From Streptomyces rubellomurinus (GTDB taxonomy: Bacteria; Actinomycetota; Actinomycetes; Streptomycetales; Streptomycetaceae): a stretch of 64,000 bases of DNA. Both the position numbers and the translations under genes were made by a program. Location of the stretch: contig NZ_JZKH01000015.1 in the NCBI RefSeq assembly GCF_000961885.1, positions 1 through 64,000 of the forward strand, in the 5' to 3' direction. Below the pieces are notes generated by a model. The model was not told the origin of the DNA. It ran no database searches and saw only the letters and a list, made by a program, of their open reading frames with translations. This document shows, one piece after another, positions 44,604 through 52,679 of this stretch. Numbering within the stretch: the stretch's first letter is position 1; the number at the start of each line of letters is the position of its first letter.

Positions 44604-45936
44604 GTGTCGGACCACAGTCCCCGAGTCGATACCGAGATGGACCGGATCGTCGGAGGTCTACGGGACATGGTCCACACGCAGCGCCGTTTCCAGGACCTGC
44701 TGGACGCGGTGATGGCGGTGGGCCGGGACCTGGACCTGCCGGTCGTGCTCCGCCGGGTGATCACCACCGCGATGGGCCTGGTCGACGCCCGCTACGGCGC
44801 ACTCGGCGTACTGAGCGACGACGGCGAACACCTGGAGGAGTTCATCCCCGTCGGGCTGAGCCAGCAGCAGGTCACAGCTCTGGCCGGGGTCGCGCTCCCG
44901 CAGGGGCGCGGACTCCTGGGACATCTCATCAAGCACCCCGAACCGCTGCGTGTCGCGGACATCGGCGGCCACCCGGACGCGGTCGGCTTCCCACCGGGCC
45001 ACCCGCCGATGCGGACACTGCTCGGGGTGGCAGTCACCGGACGCGGGCGGGTCTACGGCAACCTCTACCTGTGCGAGCGGCGCGACGGGCAGCCCTTCGA
45101 CGACAACGACCAGGACATCCTCGTAGCGCTCGCCGGCGCGGCCGGCCTCGCCATCGAGAACGCCCGCCTCTACCGACAGGTCCGCGCCAACGCCGAGTAC
45201 TTCCAGCGCCTCCTCCTTCCCGGCCTGCCCGATGTGACGCCCTTCTCCGTCGCCGCGATCTACCGCCCCGCCGCCACCCCGGACCACGTCGGCGGAGACT
45301 GGTACGACGCCCTGATGCTCCCGACGGCGCCTGCGCCCTGGTCATCGGCGACGTCGCCGGACACGACCTGAAGTCCGCCGCCACCATGGCCCAGACCCGC
45401 AACATGCTGCGCGCCCTCCTCTACGACCGCTGCACCCCGCCCAGCGCCGTCCTGGCGCAGCTCGACCGCACCCTCCAGGCGATCACCGGCAACCCGATCA
45501 CCACCACCTGCCTCGCCCGCATCGAACCCGCCGAGGACGGCTGGACAGTCCACTGGAGCAACGCCGGACACCCGCCACCGCTCCTGATCAGCCCGACGGC
45601 ACCACCGGCTACCTGCACGCCGACCCCGGCCTGCCCCTCGGTGTCGACCCCGACGTGCCCCGCCCCGACCACAAGCGCCCACTGCCCGGCAACGCCACCC
45701 TCGTGCTCTTCACCGACGGCCTGGTCGAGCACCCCCACCGCCCCCTGGACGCCGGCCTCACCGCCCTCGCCCAGGTCGCCGCCGCCCACGCCGCTCTGCC
45801 CCTCGCAGACCTGTGCCGCACCCTGGCCGACGCCCACCTCGGCGACGGCCACGACGACATCGCCGTCCTCGCCCTGCGCACCCCGCCCGCCGGACCGACC
45901 CACGGGACGCCGACGACGCACTCCCAGGCCCGATAA
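44604..45936 (+). pseudogene. GAF domain / PP2C (SpoIIE-type) phosphatase with two frame breaks
   Basis: Corrected product ~444 residues: an N-terminal helix (RFQDLLDAVMAVGRDLDLPV), a GAF sensor domain (AMGLVDARYGALGVL, GRGLLGHLIKHPEPLRV, GNLYLCERRDGQPF), and a PP2C/SpoIIE domain (GGDWYDALML, then VIGDVAGHDLKSAATMAQ, HWSNAGHPPPLLI, LVLFTDGLVEHP, GDGHDDIAVLAL). It would dephosphorylate an anti-sigma antagonist. The frame breaks at 45321 and again at 45592, each time at CCCGACGGC where the protein needs CCCCGACGGC (Pro-Asp-Gly). Start GTG 44604 behind GGTGGA; ATG 44637 is an alternative. The two identical one-base losses suggest sequence error or a hot spot as much as true decay. Confidence 0.82.
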
Positions 45937-45943
45937 GAGGACC

Positions 45944-45976
45944 GGCTCCGTTCACGTGTTTCTCGTGAACGGAGCC
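45944..45976 (+). terminator. Hairpin terminator after the phosphatase gene
   Basis: GGCTCCGTTCACG and its exact complement, 13-bp stem with a 7-base loop (TGTTTCT), eight bases past the stop. Confidence 0.75.
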
Positions 45977-46109
45977 AGAAGACTCACCCCGCCCGCGCGT
46001 CGGCCCGTTGCCCGGTATCGCCGATGGTCCCTGGCCACCTGATCCGGGCCGCCTTCACACGTGGAAGCGATCTCGGCCGCTGCGCGGGAGTGCGGCGGAC
46101 CGGCTCCGC

Positions 46110-46340
46110 CTATCGGGTCTCCGGCGGACGGTCACCGTGCTGCCCGGTGGTGTCGATGGCATCGCGCAGGGCTGGCAGGTCCGCGATGGCGGCCTGCTCG
46201 GCGAAGCGGGCCAGCAGCCGGCGGAGGACCCGCTCGTCCCGGTCGCGGACGGCTTCGGCGATGGCCGCCACAAGCGACGCCTGTGTATGCGGGTCGGGGG
46301 TGCGCACCTGCCGCGCTTCCAGCGCTCGCCTCCTGCTCAC
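46110..46340 (-). CDS. Small hypothetical helical protein
   Basis: Seventy-six residues, almost all alpha-helical: RRRALEARQVRTPDPHTQAS, LVAAIAEAVRDRDERVLRRL, LARFAEQAAIADLPALRDAI. AGGAGG sits five bases before the GTG start, the best support for a real gene. No family recognised; it could bind protein or nucleic acid. It is transcribed against the phosphatase gene. Confidence 0.65.
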   Translation of the reverse strand: MSRRRALEARQVRTPDPHTQASLVAAIAEAVRDRDERVLRRLLARFAEQAAIADLPALRDAIDTTGQHGDRPPETR

Positions 46341-47403
46341 TCGTCCTCCTGGCCGCCTTAAGCGGCGTCCTCCGTCCTGGCGCGGCTGCGGCGGCCGACC
46401 GCCCCGCCCTGTGCGGGGCGAAGAATACCTCCCCGACCGGCATCCAAAAATCTATGCTCGCTGGAGTAGACATTGCCACCCGCCGTGGTTAGTGTTTCTC
46501 TCATAGACGAGGTCAAGCGGTACCCGCCAGACATGAACTGGCGGGCAGCAGGTAGAAGTTCGCAGGTAGGAACGGTTGCAGGGCCCTGAAGCCAGGGATG
46601 GTCCATCAAGGCGACAGGGTCGGCGGCCGGGCCTGGCGGCCCGCAGGCATCAGGGGTCGCCACCGAGCGGTACCGCAGTTCAGCAGAACGCAGGACACGC
46701 CGGGCAGGTGGGCGTGAAGAAGGCGGCGCGGTAGCGGAGTCCCGGAGCCACAGCAGGTGCAGGACGGCGACGGGGCTGGCGACCGGGCCAGGTGGCCCGC
46801 AGGCATCAGGGGCCGCCGCCCAGTGGTACCGATTTCGGCAAGTGCCTGACCAGCAGGTGAAGTCGAGTCAGGCAGTACCGGCAGTCGCAGTACGCGGTAT
46901 CCCAGTGAAGGCGCCAGGCTGCCGGCGCGCGTGCTGGGAGTCCGGCAGTGGGGTTCCAGGCCGAGTGGTTGAGCAGGATGGGCTACGGGGCTGGCTGCCG
47001 GAACCGGCGGACCGCAAGGACCGCCACAGCAGTACCGGGTAGTTGGCACCACCACGCAGTTCGCAGTACCAGCAGTTCCGAGCAGTTCGCAGTACCTGGA
47101 AGTTGGAAGTGCCCGCAGTTCGCAGTAATCCGGTCAGTACAAAGGATGAACGGAGGGGACAGAGCGCCATCAGGATCGCCCGGCCCGTGAAGCATCACCC
47201 GGGCGGATTCCGAAGACCCCCAAAGCAAGGACGGTGGTTTCCGGTCACGCATACGCGATCCCCGCACGCCCCCACCCCCGGGGCGAGGCGGACACAAGGA
47301 ACCCGGCCACAGGGCCGGCAGATGGTGTAAAACCCTTCGGGGCCCCGGGCGCAACGGCCCGGGGCCCCTCAGCGCGTCCACCGACACAACAAGAAGAGGT
47401 GCA
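46341..47403. other. Repeat-rich 1-kb non-coding region with a leader hairpin
   Basis: No credible gene over ~1060 bases. It contains a 62-base imperfect duplication (46614-46675 and 46770-46831, both with GGCCCGCAGGCATCAGGGG), three copies of GCAGTTCGCAGTA (47056, 47082, 47115) amid other CAGTACC/CAGTTC repeats, and a perfect hairpin GGGGCCCCGGGC-GCAACG-GCCCGGGGCCCC at 47339-47368, 35 bases before the MerR-like start. It may encode a structured RNA or be a long regulated leader. Confidence 0.6.
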
Positions 47404-47754
47404 GTGACCACGGCAACCATCCGACCGCATACCCCCGACTCCCTCGACGACGACGACTACCCCGCCTACACCATGGGCCGCGCCGCCGAGATGACCGGCA
47501 CCACCCCCGGCTTCCTGCGCTCCCTCGGCGACCAAGGCCTCATCACACCGTTGCGCTCGGAGGGCGGACACCGCCGCTACTCCCGCTACCAGCTGCGGAT
47601 CGCGATGCGCGCCCGCGACCTCGTCGACCAGGGCACCGCCATCGACGCCGCCTGCCGCATCATCATCCTCGAAGACCAACTCGAGGAAGCGCTGCGCATC
47701 AACGAGCAACTGCGCGCCTCCCAGCACGGCCAGGAACCCGCCGCCGACACCTGA
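47404..47754 (+). CDS. MerR-like helix-turn-helix regulator
   Basis: DNA-binding protein of 116 residues: PAYTMGRAAEMTGTTPGFL, RSLGDQGLITPLRSEGGHRR and YSRYQLRIAMRARDLVDQGT give the MerR winged helix, followed by a helix (ACRIIILEDQLEEALRINEQ) that can form the antiparallel coiled coil. It is short and has no ligand domain. Similar small MerR proteins recur near cold-shock genes in Streptomyces. GTG start with AGAGGTG just before. A strong hairpin lies in its leader. A degenerate copy is present at 42676. Confidence 0.88.
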   Translation: MTTATIRPHTPDSLDDDDYPAYTMGRAAEMTGTTPGFLRSLGDQGLITPLRSEGGHRRYSRYQLRIAMRARDLVDQGTAIDAACRIIILEDQLEEALRINEQLRASQHGQEPAADT

Positions 47755-47891
47755 CCCGCCCGCCAGGGCAACGAGACCGGCCCGCGGTGGGCGACAACCG
47801 CGCACCGCCGGCCGCCCCGCAGGCGAGTCCCCCGTTCCGGTGCATGGCCGACCGGCACCTGCCCCACCGGTCGCGGCCCGACGGGACGGTC

Positions 47892-48272
47892 CTAGAAGCT
47901 GAGCAGGCCGATGGCGTGGCCGTCATGATCCACCACCGGCCACACGGCAAGGCCGCGGGCGCGCATGGCGGCGGCCGCCGCGTCTGCGGGCATCTCGGCG
48001 GTGGCGAACGGGGCACGGTCAAGGACGACGTCGCGCACCGGGGTCCGCTCGGTGTACCAGGAGCGGGCCTGGAACGGCGCGAGGTGCAGGCGCGTCAGCA
48101 GCCCCGCGCAGCGGCCGTCGTCGTCACGGACCAGGAGGTGGTCGGCGCCGGAGCTCTGCAGGATGTCCATCGCCATGTCGACCATGACGTCGTCGCTGAC
48201 CTGCAGCTCGGGGCATTTCATGAGGTCGCCGACCGTGGCGGCGATCTCGGTACGTTCGAGGGTGATCGTCAT
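47892..48272 (-). CDS. CBS-domain pair protein
   Basis: Protein of 126 residues made of two CBS motifs: TVGDLMKCPELQVSDDVMVD with GADHLLVRDDDGRCAGLLT, and PVRDVVLDRAPFATAEMPAD with LAVWPVVDHDGHAIGLLSF. CBS pairs bind adenosine nucleotides and sense energy or stress. GAAGGAG lies 8 bases before the ATG. It follows the DEAD-box helicase on the same strand, separated by a strong terminator, so it has its own promoter. Together with helicase and CspA it looks like part of a stress module. Confidence 0.9.
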   Translation of the reverse strand: MTITLERTEIAATVGDLMKCPELQVSDDVMVDMAMDILQSSGADHLLVRDDDGRCAGLLTRLHLAPFQARSWYTERTPVRDVVLDRAPFATAEMPADAAAAAMRARGLAVWPVVDHDGHAIGLLSF

Positions 48273-48386
48273 GGGCAGACTCCTTCGCGTATCCACCGCC
48301 GGGACCGGCGGTAGGCAGGGCGCTGACGGTGGGACGGCCGGCGGGTGCGCCGGAGCAGGCCGAGAATGTTCGTCGCTTGGCGAGTG

Positions 48387-48424
48387 GTGGGGCCAGGGAC
48401 TGCGGCGCCAGTCCCTGGCCCCAC
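48387..48424 (-). terminator. Perfect hairpin terminator after the helicase
   Basis: GTGGGGCCAGGGACTG and its exact complement: a 16-bp stem with loop CGGCGC, eight bases past the helicase stop. Confidence 0.85.
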
Positions 48425-48432
48425 GGCACGTC

Positions 48433-49980
48433 CTAAGCGGCAAGGGCGACGCGGCGCGGTGCCCGGCGGCGGCCGGAGGAGCCCTTGTTCTCGCGGCCCG
48501 CGGCGGTTGCGCGGGTGTCGACTCCCGCGTGGGCGGGGCGGCCGCGCCGGCCGCGACTCGTGGACGCGCTGCGGCGGGAGCGTTCGACGACGGGAGCGGC
48601 GATCACGGTGGGGATGCCCGTGGGCACCCGGGCGCCGGTGATGCGGGCCAGGTCGTCGTCGCCGGCGCTGACGCGGGTGGTGACGGGGGTGATGGCGGCC
48701 GTGGTCATCATGCGGGCCATCTCGCGGCGCTGGTTGGGCAGGACCAGGGTGACGACCGTACCGGACTCGCCGGCGCGGGCGGTACGCCCGCCGCGGTGGA
48801 GGTAGTCCTTGTGGTCGCTCGGCGGGTCGAGGTTGACGACCAGGTCGAGGCCGTCGACGTGGATGCCCCGGGCGGCGACGTTGGTCGCGATCAGCGCGGT
48901 GACCTGGCCGGTGCGGAACTGTTCCAGGGTGCGGGTGCGCTGCGGCTGGGACTTGCCGCCGTGCAGGGCGGCGGCCTTCACCCCGCAGGCGAGCAGGTCG
49001 AGGACCAGGCGGTCGGCGCCGTGCTTGGTGTCGATGAACATGATCACGCCACCCTCGCGGGAGGCGATGTGCGCGATCGTGGCGGCCTTGTCGTAGTTCT
49101 GCACGTGCAGCACGTGGTGCTCCATCGTGCTGACCGCGCCTGCGGACGGGTCCACCGAGTGGGTGACCGGATCCTTCAGGAAGCGGCGGACCAGCCTGTC
49201 GACGTTGCGGTCCAGGGTGGCGGAGAACAGCATCGTCTGGCCGCCCTCGGCGACCTGGTCGAGGAGCTCGGTGACCTGCGGCAAAAAGCCCATGTCGGCC
49301 ATCTGATCCGCCTCGTCGAGGACTGTGACGCCGACGCCGTCCAGCTGGCAGTCACCGCGCTGGATCAGGTCCTTGAGGCGACCGGGGGTGGCGACCACGA
49401 CCTCGGCCCCCTGGTTCAGGGCGTGGGCCTGGCGTCCGATCGACATCCCGCCGACCACGGCCGCCATGCGCAGGCGCACAGCGTGGGCGAACGGGGTGAG
49501 GGCGTCGGTGACCTGCTGCGCGAGCTCGCGGGTGGGCACCAGCACGAGGGCCAGCGGACGGCGCGGCTCCGCGCGCCGGCCGGCGATACGGGCCAGCACG
49601 GCGAGGCCGAACGCGATGGTCTTGCCGGAGCCGGTGCGGCCCCGGCCGAGGACGTCACGACCGGCCAGCGAGTTCGGCAGCGTGGCGGCCTGGATCGGGA
49701 ACGGCGCGGTGACGCCCTGCCGGGTCAGCACCGACAGCAGCGCCTTCGGCATGTCCAGCTCGTCGAACGCTTCGACGGCCGGCAGCGCCGGGGTGGTGCT
49801 CACCGGCATCGCGAACTCGCCCTGCAGGGAGTGTCCCTGACGCGAGTTCCGGCCGCCGGTGGGCCGGTCGCCGTAGAAGGAGCTGCCGCCGGAGCGGGAT
49901 CCGTGGGAACTGCCGGAGCGGGCGGAGGCCGAGGATCGGGAGTTGGTGTTCTGGTACGGGGAGCGACTGGAGCGCTTCAT
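48433..49980 (-). CDS. DEAD-box RNA helicase
   Basis: ATP-dependent RNA-unwinding enzyme of 515 residues. Motifs in order: Q motif FPIQAATLPNSLAGRD, I GRTGSGKT, Ia PTRELAQQ, Ib TPGRL, II DEAD (VTVLDEADQM), III SAT, IV VIMFIDTK, V ATNVAARGIHV, VI HRGGRTARAG. The first ~55 residues are Ser/Arg/Gly-rich and the last ~60 Arg-rich, both likely RNA-binding. Helicases like this melt RNA structure at low temperature. In Streptomyces they often neighbour cspA-type genes, as here (370 bases away). Start ATG 49980; an internal Met (residue 58, before PVSTTPALPAV) is also preceded by a purine-rich site. Confidence 0.95.
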   Translation of the reverse strand: MKRSSRSPYQNTNSRSSASARSGSSHGSRSGGSSFYGDRPTGGRNSRQGHSLQGEFAMPVSTTPALPAVEAFDELDMPKALLSVLTRQGVTAPFPIQAATLPNSLAGRDVLGRGRTGSGKTIAFGLAVLARIAGRRAEPRRPLALVLVPTRELAQQVTDALTPFAHAVRLRMAAVVGGMSIGRQAHALNQGAEVVVATPGRLKDLIQRGDCQLDGVGVTVLDEADQMADMGFLPQVTELLDQVAEGGQTMLFSATLDRNVDRLVRRFLKDPVTHSVDPSAGAVSTMEHHVLHVQNYDKAATIAHIASREGGVIMFIDTKHGADRLVLDLLACGVKAAALHGGKSQPQRTRTLEQFRTGQVTALIATNVAARGIHVDGLDLVVNLDPPSDHKDYLHRGGRTARAGESGTVVTLVLPNQRREMARMMTTAAITPVTTRVSAGDDDLARITGARVPTGIPTVIAAPVVERSRRSASTSRGRRGRPAHAGVDTRATAAGRENKGSSGRRRAPRRVALAA

Positions 49981-50280
49981 GGAAAACCTTCCTGGGGCGG
50001 CACGTCACGAGGCGGCTCCGCAGCGCCGGGCGCCGGCAGGAGATCGCGAGGAACGGGCCGAAAGTATGGAGAGGGCCGGGCGTGGACGGTGAAACCGTGC
50101 GGCACGTCACCTCAGGACCGCGCTCACCGCCAAGGGCGGGAGCGGAGGATCCTCGAACCGTGGGTGTCACGGCAGGGCGCCGATCCGGACGCGGCGCGGG
50201 GCGTCTCGCGTGGGGATGGCCGCCGGTGGCGGAGCCAGGGGGCCGGAAACGGCCGGGGATGTGCGTCGTGGCGCAATGCC

Positions 50281-50323
50281 GAGGGGCCCGCACCGGGCAT
50301 CATGTACGCGGTGCGGGCCCCTC
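50281..50323 (-). terminator. Perfect hairpin terminator after the cold-shock gene
   Basis: GAGGGGCCCGCACCG and its complement, 15-bp stem with a 13-base loop, 27 bases past the cold-shock gene stop on the minus strand. Confidence 0.85.
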
Positions 50324-50350
50324 GCTGCTAGGCGGGTGCCGTGGCAGAAA

Positions 50351-50554
50351 CTACAGCGGACGAATGTTCTCGGCCTGCGGGCCCTTCTGGCCCTGCGTGA
50401 CGTCGAACTCGACCTTCTGGCCCTCGAGCAGCTCACGGAAGCCGTTGGCCTGGATGTTCGAGTAGTGGGCGAACACGTCAGCGCCGCCACCCTCCTGCTC
50501 GATGAAGCCGAAGCCCTTTTCCGCGTTGAACCACTTCACAGTGCCATTAGCCAT
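50351..50554 (-). CDS. Cold-shock protein, CspA family
   Basis: RNA chaperone of 67 residues with a single OB-fold. RNP1 is [11 protein letters not shown] and RNP2 is DVFAHYSNI; start [10 protein letters not shown]. The C-terminal [20 protein letters not shown] completes the family pattern. AAGGAGAA lies 7 bases before the ATG, with an unusual T-run between. A ~150-base leader upstream probably controls its translation, as for other csp genes. Downstream is the DEAD-box helicase on the same strand, past a terminator. Confidence 0.96.
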   Translation of the reverse strand: MANGTVKWFNAEKGFGFIEQEGGGADVFAHYSNIQANGFRELLEGQKVEFDVTQGQKGPQAENIRPL

Positions 50555-51061
50555 AAAAAAATTCTCCTTCAAGGGGCTGTCCGAAGCGTGCACAGTGCGC
50601 GCTCCGAGTCGCCGCGATGAGCACCCACCCGGGGAAGAGCCGGGAAACAAAAATGCGCCTGCGAAACATCAGCAGGCGCACACAAAGTTCATGGGAACCA
50701 CTACTGCAACTAGCATGACTGTAGCAGGTCCGAGCCCGCCGCGGGCGGATATTCCGACCCCAGTTCTGCGGCGCTTCGCGCCGGGCGCCGCCGACCACGA
50801 GGCCGCAGGACCGTCAACACGACTGATTGGCAGCGCAGTCGGGCACCAGCTATCAGCACCTTCGGAGCCCGCCGCCCGGCTCCCCGGCGGGCGGGTCGTG
50901 CAGGCCCCGAGCCGCCCGCCGGGCCCGCACCGCGACCACCGGCGCCAGCTGTGCCACCGGTGACCATTGCGAGCGGCGTGCGCGAAATTCTTGCCGCGGC
51001 CGAAAAAATCGAGCCTGCCGGAAAAATCCCACTCCGCGATTTTCGGCGCATACTGTAGGGG
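50555..51061. other. Divergent spacer: cold-shock gene leader and promoter of the Tudor/CarD-like gene
   Basis: No gene. The part next to the cold-shock gene (50555-50720) is AT-richer than the surroundings and fits a long csp 5' leader. Near 51045 CATACTGTAGGGG directly precedes an ATG. Confidence 0.5.
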
Positions 51062-51289
51062 ATGACGAAACCTGTAGCAGTTCGCCGCGTCCTACCCACC
51101 AGTCCCTTCAAGACCCGGATCGAAGCGCCGCGCAAGCACTTCGCCGTCGGCGACCGCGTCACCCACGACACCTACGGCCTCGGACGCGCCATCGGAGTGG
51201 AAGGCGGCGGCGACATCGCGGTACTCGTCGACTTCGGATCGCGACGCGAGCGCATCACCCCGCCCTATGCCGCGATGTTCAAACTCTGA
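51062..51289 (+). CDS. Small Tudor/CarD-like domain protein
   Basis: Protein of 75 residues. After a basic start, KHFAVGDRVTHDTYGLGRAI then GVEGGGDIAVLVDFGSRRER and ITPPYAAMFKL match the small SH3-like domain found at the end of UvrD/PcrA and in CarD-type RNA polymerase-binding proteins (VxHxxYGxGxV...V.F....). It may bind RNA polymerase or nucleic acid. The ATG comes only a few bases after GTAGGGG, which in turn follows TACTGT; translation might be leaderless. Neighbour of the cold-shock gene, divergent. Confidence 0.8.
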   Translation: MTKPVAVRRVLPTSPFKTRIEAPRKHFAVGDRVTHDTYGLGRAIGVEGGGDIAVLVDFGSRRERITPPYAAMFKL

Positions 51290-51644
51290 GCCCGGGACGC
51301 GCGCGGCTCCCGGCCGGGAACACCGCAGCGCACAGGGTGCGCCCCGGACAGCACACGCCGGCACGGCACCCAGGAGACACACACCCCGGCCGGACCGAAC
51401 GGCACCCATCGGTCCGAGCCGGAGTCTCACCCGCAATGGCCGGAAAGGCACGCGACGAGTCGCCGTTGGCGGCCGAGGGCGGGCCGGGTTGGCGATAAAA
51501 TCCGCGCGTGGATGACAAACACCTGTTTGAGTCCGTCTGCGCGGTGCTCTCCGCCCGAGGGTTCGAGCCAGCATCTCCCTGGTGAGACCCGCCGCTGGCG
51601 CGGCATCACCCGGACCGGCAAGGCCCGTACGGTCACAGCACGGA

Positions 51645-51698
51645 TACTCTGGCCGGGAATGCTCGCCGGGTTGGCGGCGAGCATTCCCGGCCAGAGTA
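51645..51698 (-). terminator. Very long perfect hairpin
   Basis: A 23-bp perfect stem with an 8-base loop (GGGTTGGC); outer arm begins TACTCTGGCCGGGAATG. It lies 94 bases beyond the end of the dioxygenase-like pseudogene on the minus strand and ~355 bases after the Tudor-like gene. The rest of 51290-51791 has no gene I can support. Confidence 0.6.
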
Positions 51699-51791
51699 AC
51701 GGGCGGTAGACATCCGGCCCTTCGGCCCGCCGCCCCGCGCCACTCACGCGGGTGCCGTGCGCCCACAACGCTGGACCCCACCCGACCCTGA

Positions 51792-52516
51792 CTATAGAGA
51801 TGACGGCTCGGTCAGGTCCGCCTCCGCAGCGATCTTGGCGCCCAGTGACAGCTGCACCGGACCTTGGTGGATACCGAAAGGGAGGGGCTGGTAGAAGTCG
51901 GAGGCATGGTAGGCACGTGGATGCGTTGCCCGGTTGGCCAGGGGCGGATCTCGGTCCTTGGAGCGTTGAGGACGTATCGGTCGTGGAACGCCCTGGCGGC
52001 CGCGAGCGCGCGCTCGATGCCGTAGACGGCCTTGTCGAAGCGCCAGCGGACGCTCACGGCCGCAGGGGTGCGCTGCCGGAAGACAGGCGGGTAGACGGCT
52101 ACCAGCTCGTCCCGGCAGAACGTGAACTGCGGTCGTAGGAGCTCACGCAGCAGAGCTGGGTCCGCGCGCTGGGCTGTTTCGAGCAGCGCCGCGACGTCCA
52201 CCAGGACACTCTCGCCGCCCGTGTCGGCCGGCTGGGCGCAGTGAAGGAGCAGCAGAGCCGGCGGGACCACGCCGGGGCCGTCGATGAACGCGCCGTCGGT
52301 ATGGCATCCGACGTCCTTGAGCCCTACGGCCTGGTACTCATCGACAAGGTCGCGCCACGCAGCCGAGAGCTCGTTCACCGCCTGGTCGCCGGTGCCTGTC
52401 ACCGTTCCGATGACACCGAACTCGTCGCCTCGCGGGTGCAGTTGCCTACGCCCCAGCGCGTTGCCCGGGACCGTCAAAGGGTCCTGGTCCGGCGAGAACG
52501 TGTCGACTTTCGCCAC
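51792..52516 (-). pseudogene. TauD/TfdA-like dioxygenase remnant, frameshifted
   Basis: The main frame reads VGLKDVGCHTDGAFIDGPG (HxD metal ligands), LHCAQPADTGGESVLVDVAA and RDELVAVYPPVFRQRTPAAV, typical of Fe(II)/2-oxoglutarate oxygenases of the TauD type. After FHDRYVLNAP the frame loses its coding look, while an overlapping frame continues DPPLANRATHPRAYHASDFY then QPLPFGIHQGPVQLSLGAK and ends LTEPSSL. So one frameshift near 51960-51990 is likely. No proper N-terminus: upstream it runs into another gene relic. Substrate unknown. Confidence 0.5.
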
Positions 52517-52634
52517 CCACGTCCCGCCTTGCCGCTTCTGACAACGCCTCCTCTCCCCGCTCCCACCAGTGCACGGGATTGGTGGCGTGCTGCTGGAGAC
52601 AAGCCGACTGGGCATGGGCCAGTCGATTCACCAT
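52512..52634 (-). pseudogene. N-terminal fragment of a DUF255 thioredoxin-domain protein
   Basis: MVNRLAHAQSACLQQHATNP then VHWWERGEEALSEAARRDV is the family start of YyaL/DUF255 proteins (usual form LL.HA.NPVDWW.W.EEA...A). It breaks off before the CxxC region and joins the dioxygenase remnant in a different frame. A deletion has removed the rest. Confidence 0.7.
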
Positions 52635-52679
52635 GGCGGCAGTATTCCAGCCCGCTGACCCACGATGGGGACGATGCCG

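Noticed and set aside
50502..50963. 153-codon frame opposite the cold-shock leader
   Set aside because: It is antisense to CspA and its leader, with no ribosome site or recognisable domain.
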